Shown one piece after another: positions 62,479-64,000 of a stretch of DNA of 64,000 nucleotides. The notes under the pieces were generated by a model. The model saw nothing but the letters and a program-made list of their open reading frames with translations, made no database searches and had not been told where the DNA came from. Within the stretch, counting starts at the first letter, position 1. Every line of letters starts with the position of its first letter. A program made the translations under genes and the position numbers. Origin of the DNA: Candidatus Flexicrinis affinis (GTDB taxonomy: Bacteria; Chloroflexota; Anaerolineae; Aggregatilineales; Phototrophicaceae); assembly GCA_016716525.1 (NCBI GenBank), contig JADJWE010000004.1, forward strand, positions 520,512 to 584,511, read 5' to 3'.

Positions 62479-63890
62479 TCCCCGGCGGCCTCGGCAGCGA
62501 CCGGTGCGCCGGTGCGTTCGACCTCGCGTGACGTGAGGGCCATGCCGGCGCGGCCGATCTTCGCGCTCAGCCACAGCTTGGCGCGGCGTTTGAGCAACGC
62601 CGCCGGTCTTCGCCGCCCGGCTGAAACGCGACCTCGCTGACCATCCAGCGCGGGCAGTCGGTAGAAGCGCCGGCAGCGCGCCCGCCAATGGTCAGGTCGC
62701 GGTCACTGCGCGCGTCCCACGGCTTGTCGCTCAGGATGCGCTCCTCGACTTTCGCGTAGAACGGCGTGCCCTTGATCGGGTAGGCCACGGTCGTCAGGAA
62801 GATGTCGGGATTGGCCTCCTTGAGATGGGCGACCGTCTGCGATGTCCGCGACCGTCTCGCCCTCGTAGCCGAGCATGATGAACATGCCGGCCTCGATGCC
62901 GTACTTCTGCAGCAGGTGGGTCTTGGCCGCGCACGTCAGCGACCTCGACCTTGCGCCCATCGCGTCGAGGACCCGCTGCGAGCCGGACTCGCTGCCGTTC
63001 CACAGCCGGAAACAGCCCATGTCCGCCAGAAGCTGCACAACCGGCTCGGTTAGGCGGTCGGCGCGGCATGCACTCAAACGGGATCTTCAGCACGCCGCGT
63101 TCGTCCAGTGCCTGCCGCGTACGCGAAGAACCAGCGGTGATTCATGGCGAACACGTCGTCAGCATACCACCAGGTCAGGGGCGTAGCGCTCCTTGATCCA
63201 CAGCAGTTCGTCGGCAGCGTCTTCCGGCGTGCGGCGGCGGTGCGACGTGCCGAACACCGAATGGCTGCACCACTTGCAGGTGTACGGGCAGCCGCGCGCG
63301 TGGATCACGCTGATCGACGGCCGGCCGTGGTGTGTCTTCCAGATGCGCAGGTACTCGGGGATGTCGATCGCCTCGCGGTCGGGCCACGGTAGGCGCGACA
63401 GGTCAGAGATCGGCGGGGCGCGGTTCAGTCTGCTCGAGCGCGCCGTCGGCGTGTCCGTTGATTCCGGCGATCGACTCCGGGGCCGCGATTACCGGCGCGG
63501 GTCGGCGCGGGCAGAAGTTCATCGAGCGTGTGCTCGCCTTCGCCGTTCACGACGACATCCGCGCCGCGCGGAGATACTCGTTGGCGTAGTAGGGCGGCTC
63601 CGGACCGCCGATCGACCACGCGCCGGCGGCTTTGCAGCTGCCCGGGATCATCTGAGCACGGCGAACTTGGTCATCAGGTTGGCGTAGATGCCGACGACCG
63701 AGGCCGCCGATTTTCCGCGACCAAGGCGGCCTCGAAAGCGGCCAGCGACGAGAGCGTCGGTCGAAAACGCCGACGCCAAAGCCCGCGCGATTTAAGGATA
63801 AGACGAGAGGTACAGGATGCCGAGCGGCGGGTACGGCTTCATGACCTGCCGCTCGTGCGGGTCATCATAAGAGGAGTATAGGCGTGGGCG
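62475..63890 (-). pseudogene. B12-binding radical SAM protein, frame broken many times
   Basis: Read from 63890 down, the pieces in different frames join into one protein. YDDPHERQVMKPYPPLGILY comes first, typical of the cobalamin-binding N-terminus. Then ADVVVNGEGEHTLDELLPA, then HARGCPYTCKWCSHSVFG with the C-x3-C-x2-C cluster (63267-63290). Next come LWNGSESGSQRVLDAMG and FIMLGYEGET, and finally YPIKGTPFYAKVEERILSDK with the end WLSAKIGRAGMALTSREVER. At least five frame changes separate them. Family members carry out methylations or cyclisations on unreactive carbons. Whether it is decayed or mis-sequenced cannot be told here. Confidence 0.7.
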
Positions 63891-63936
63891 AGCAGAATAT
63901 CCCATGCGGGCGGTTACATCAATACACGTCAGCGCC

Positions 63937-63942
63937 ATTATA
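63937..63942 (-). promoter_or_regulatory. -10 box on the minus strand near the window end
   Basis: Perfect TATAAT on the minus strand, about 45 bp upstream of the radical SAM gene. No good -35 is seen. Nothing else is recognisable in 63900-64000. Confidence 0.35.
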
Positions 63943-64000
63943 CTGGGAATTATGGTTTCGCTGTGGTTTTTCCGGCTCTAAGTCAGAAACGCATAAAGGG

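Overview
The window looks like a GC-rich stretch of a Chloroflexota chromosome, probably of the Anaerolineae/Phototrophicales type. This is an inference from three things: a Tad pilus locus whose CpaE/TadZ carries an N-terminal receiver domain, an ftsW-murG-murC cell-wall cluster, and many short palindromic intergenic repeats. There are no rRNA or tRNA genes, no CRISPR array, no phage genes and no insertion-sequence transposase. The one clear RNA gene is tmRNA (ssrA). Many promoters fit a sigma-70 pattern with 16-17 bp spacers.

Layout. 0-5.4 kb: a DegS-like histidine kinase followed by cpaB, receiver-tadZ and tadA. 5.6-10 kb: five or so unrelated housekeeping genes (DinB-like, AhpD-like, methyltransferase, M20 hydrolase, YcaQ glycosylase) that split the Tad locus. 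10-12 kb: tadB and tadC. 12-17.3 kb: hibernation factor, epimerase, secreted subtilase, SbcD. 17.4-22.4 kb: ftsW, murG, two CvpA-like paralogues and murC. 22.4-26.2 kb: repeats, an acetyltransferase, a secreted beta-propeller protein and an aminotransferase. 26.2-29.5 kb: tmRNA, lspA, sucCD. 29.9-35.8 kb: DM13 protein, serine hydrolase, kinase, aldo/keto reductase, PHP protein, methylglyoxal synthase. 36-38.8 kb: a PadR-controlled operon. 39-44.2 kb: aromatic amino acid hydroxylase, cation/proton antiporter, methyltransferase, PfkB kinase, folK. 44.4-48.1 kb: MFS transporter and two secreted proteins. 48.3-56 kb: a PLP enzyme, an amidohydrolase, a binding-protein-dependent importer, an argininosuccinate-lyase-like enzyme and a TauE exporter, which look like one uptake and degradation unit. 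56-64 kb: several genes with broken frames, a duplicated DUF2200 fragment, a LuxR regulator, a cupin protein and a wrecked B12-binding radical SAM gene.

The most unusual signals are: (1) a family of intergenic repeats with a 32-bp palindromic core whose length and end bases are fixed while the arm sequence changes with compensating bases; (2) a receiver-TadZ protein with an intact phospho-acceptor site but no Walker A lysine, next to a kinase that lacks the N-box asparagine; (3) paired CvpA-like membrane proteins inside the mur cluster; (4) a tmRNA with an atypical T-loop; (5) a lyase/importer/amidohydrolase cluster of unknown substrate. Many frame breaks between 56 and 64 kb fall at short homopolymers, so read errors are a serious alternative to gene decay there.
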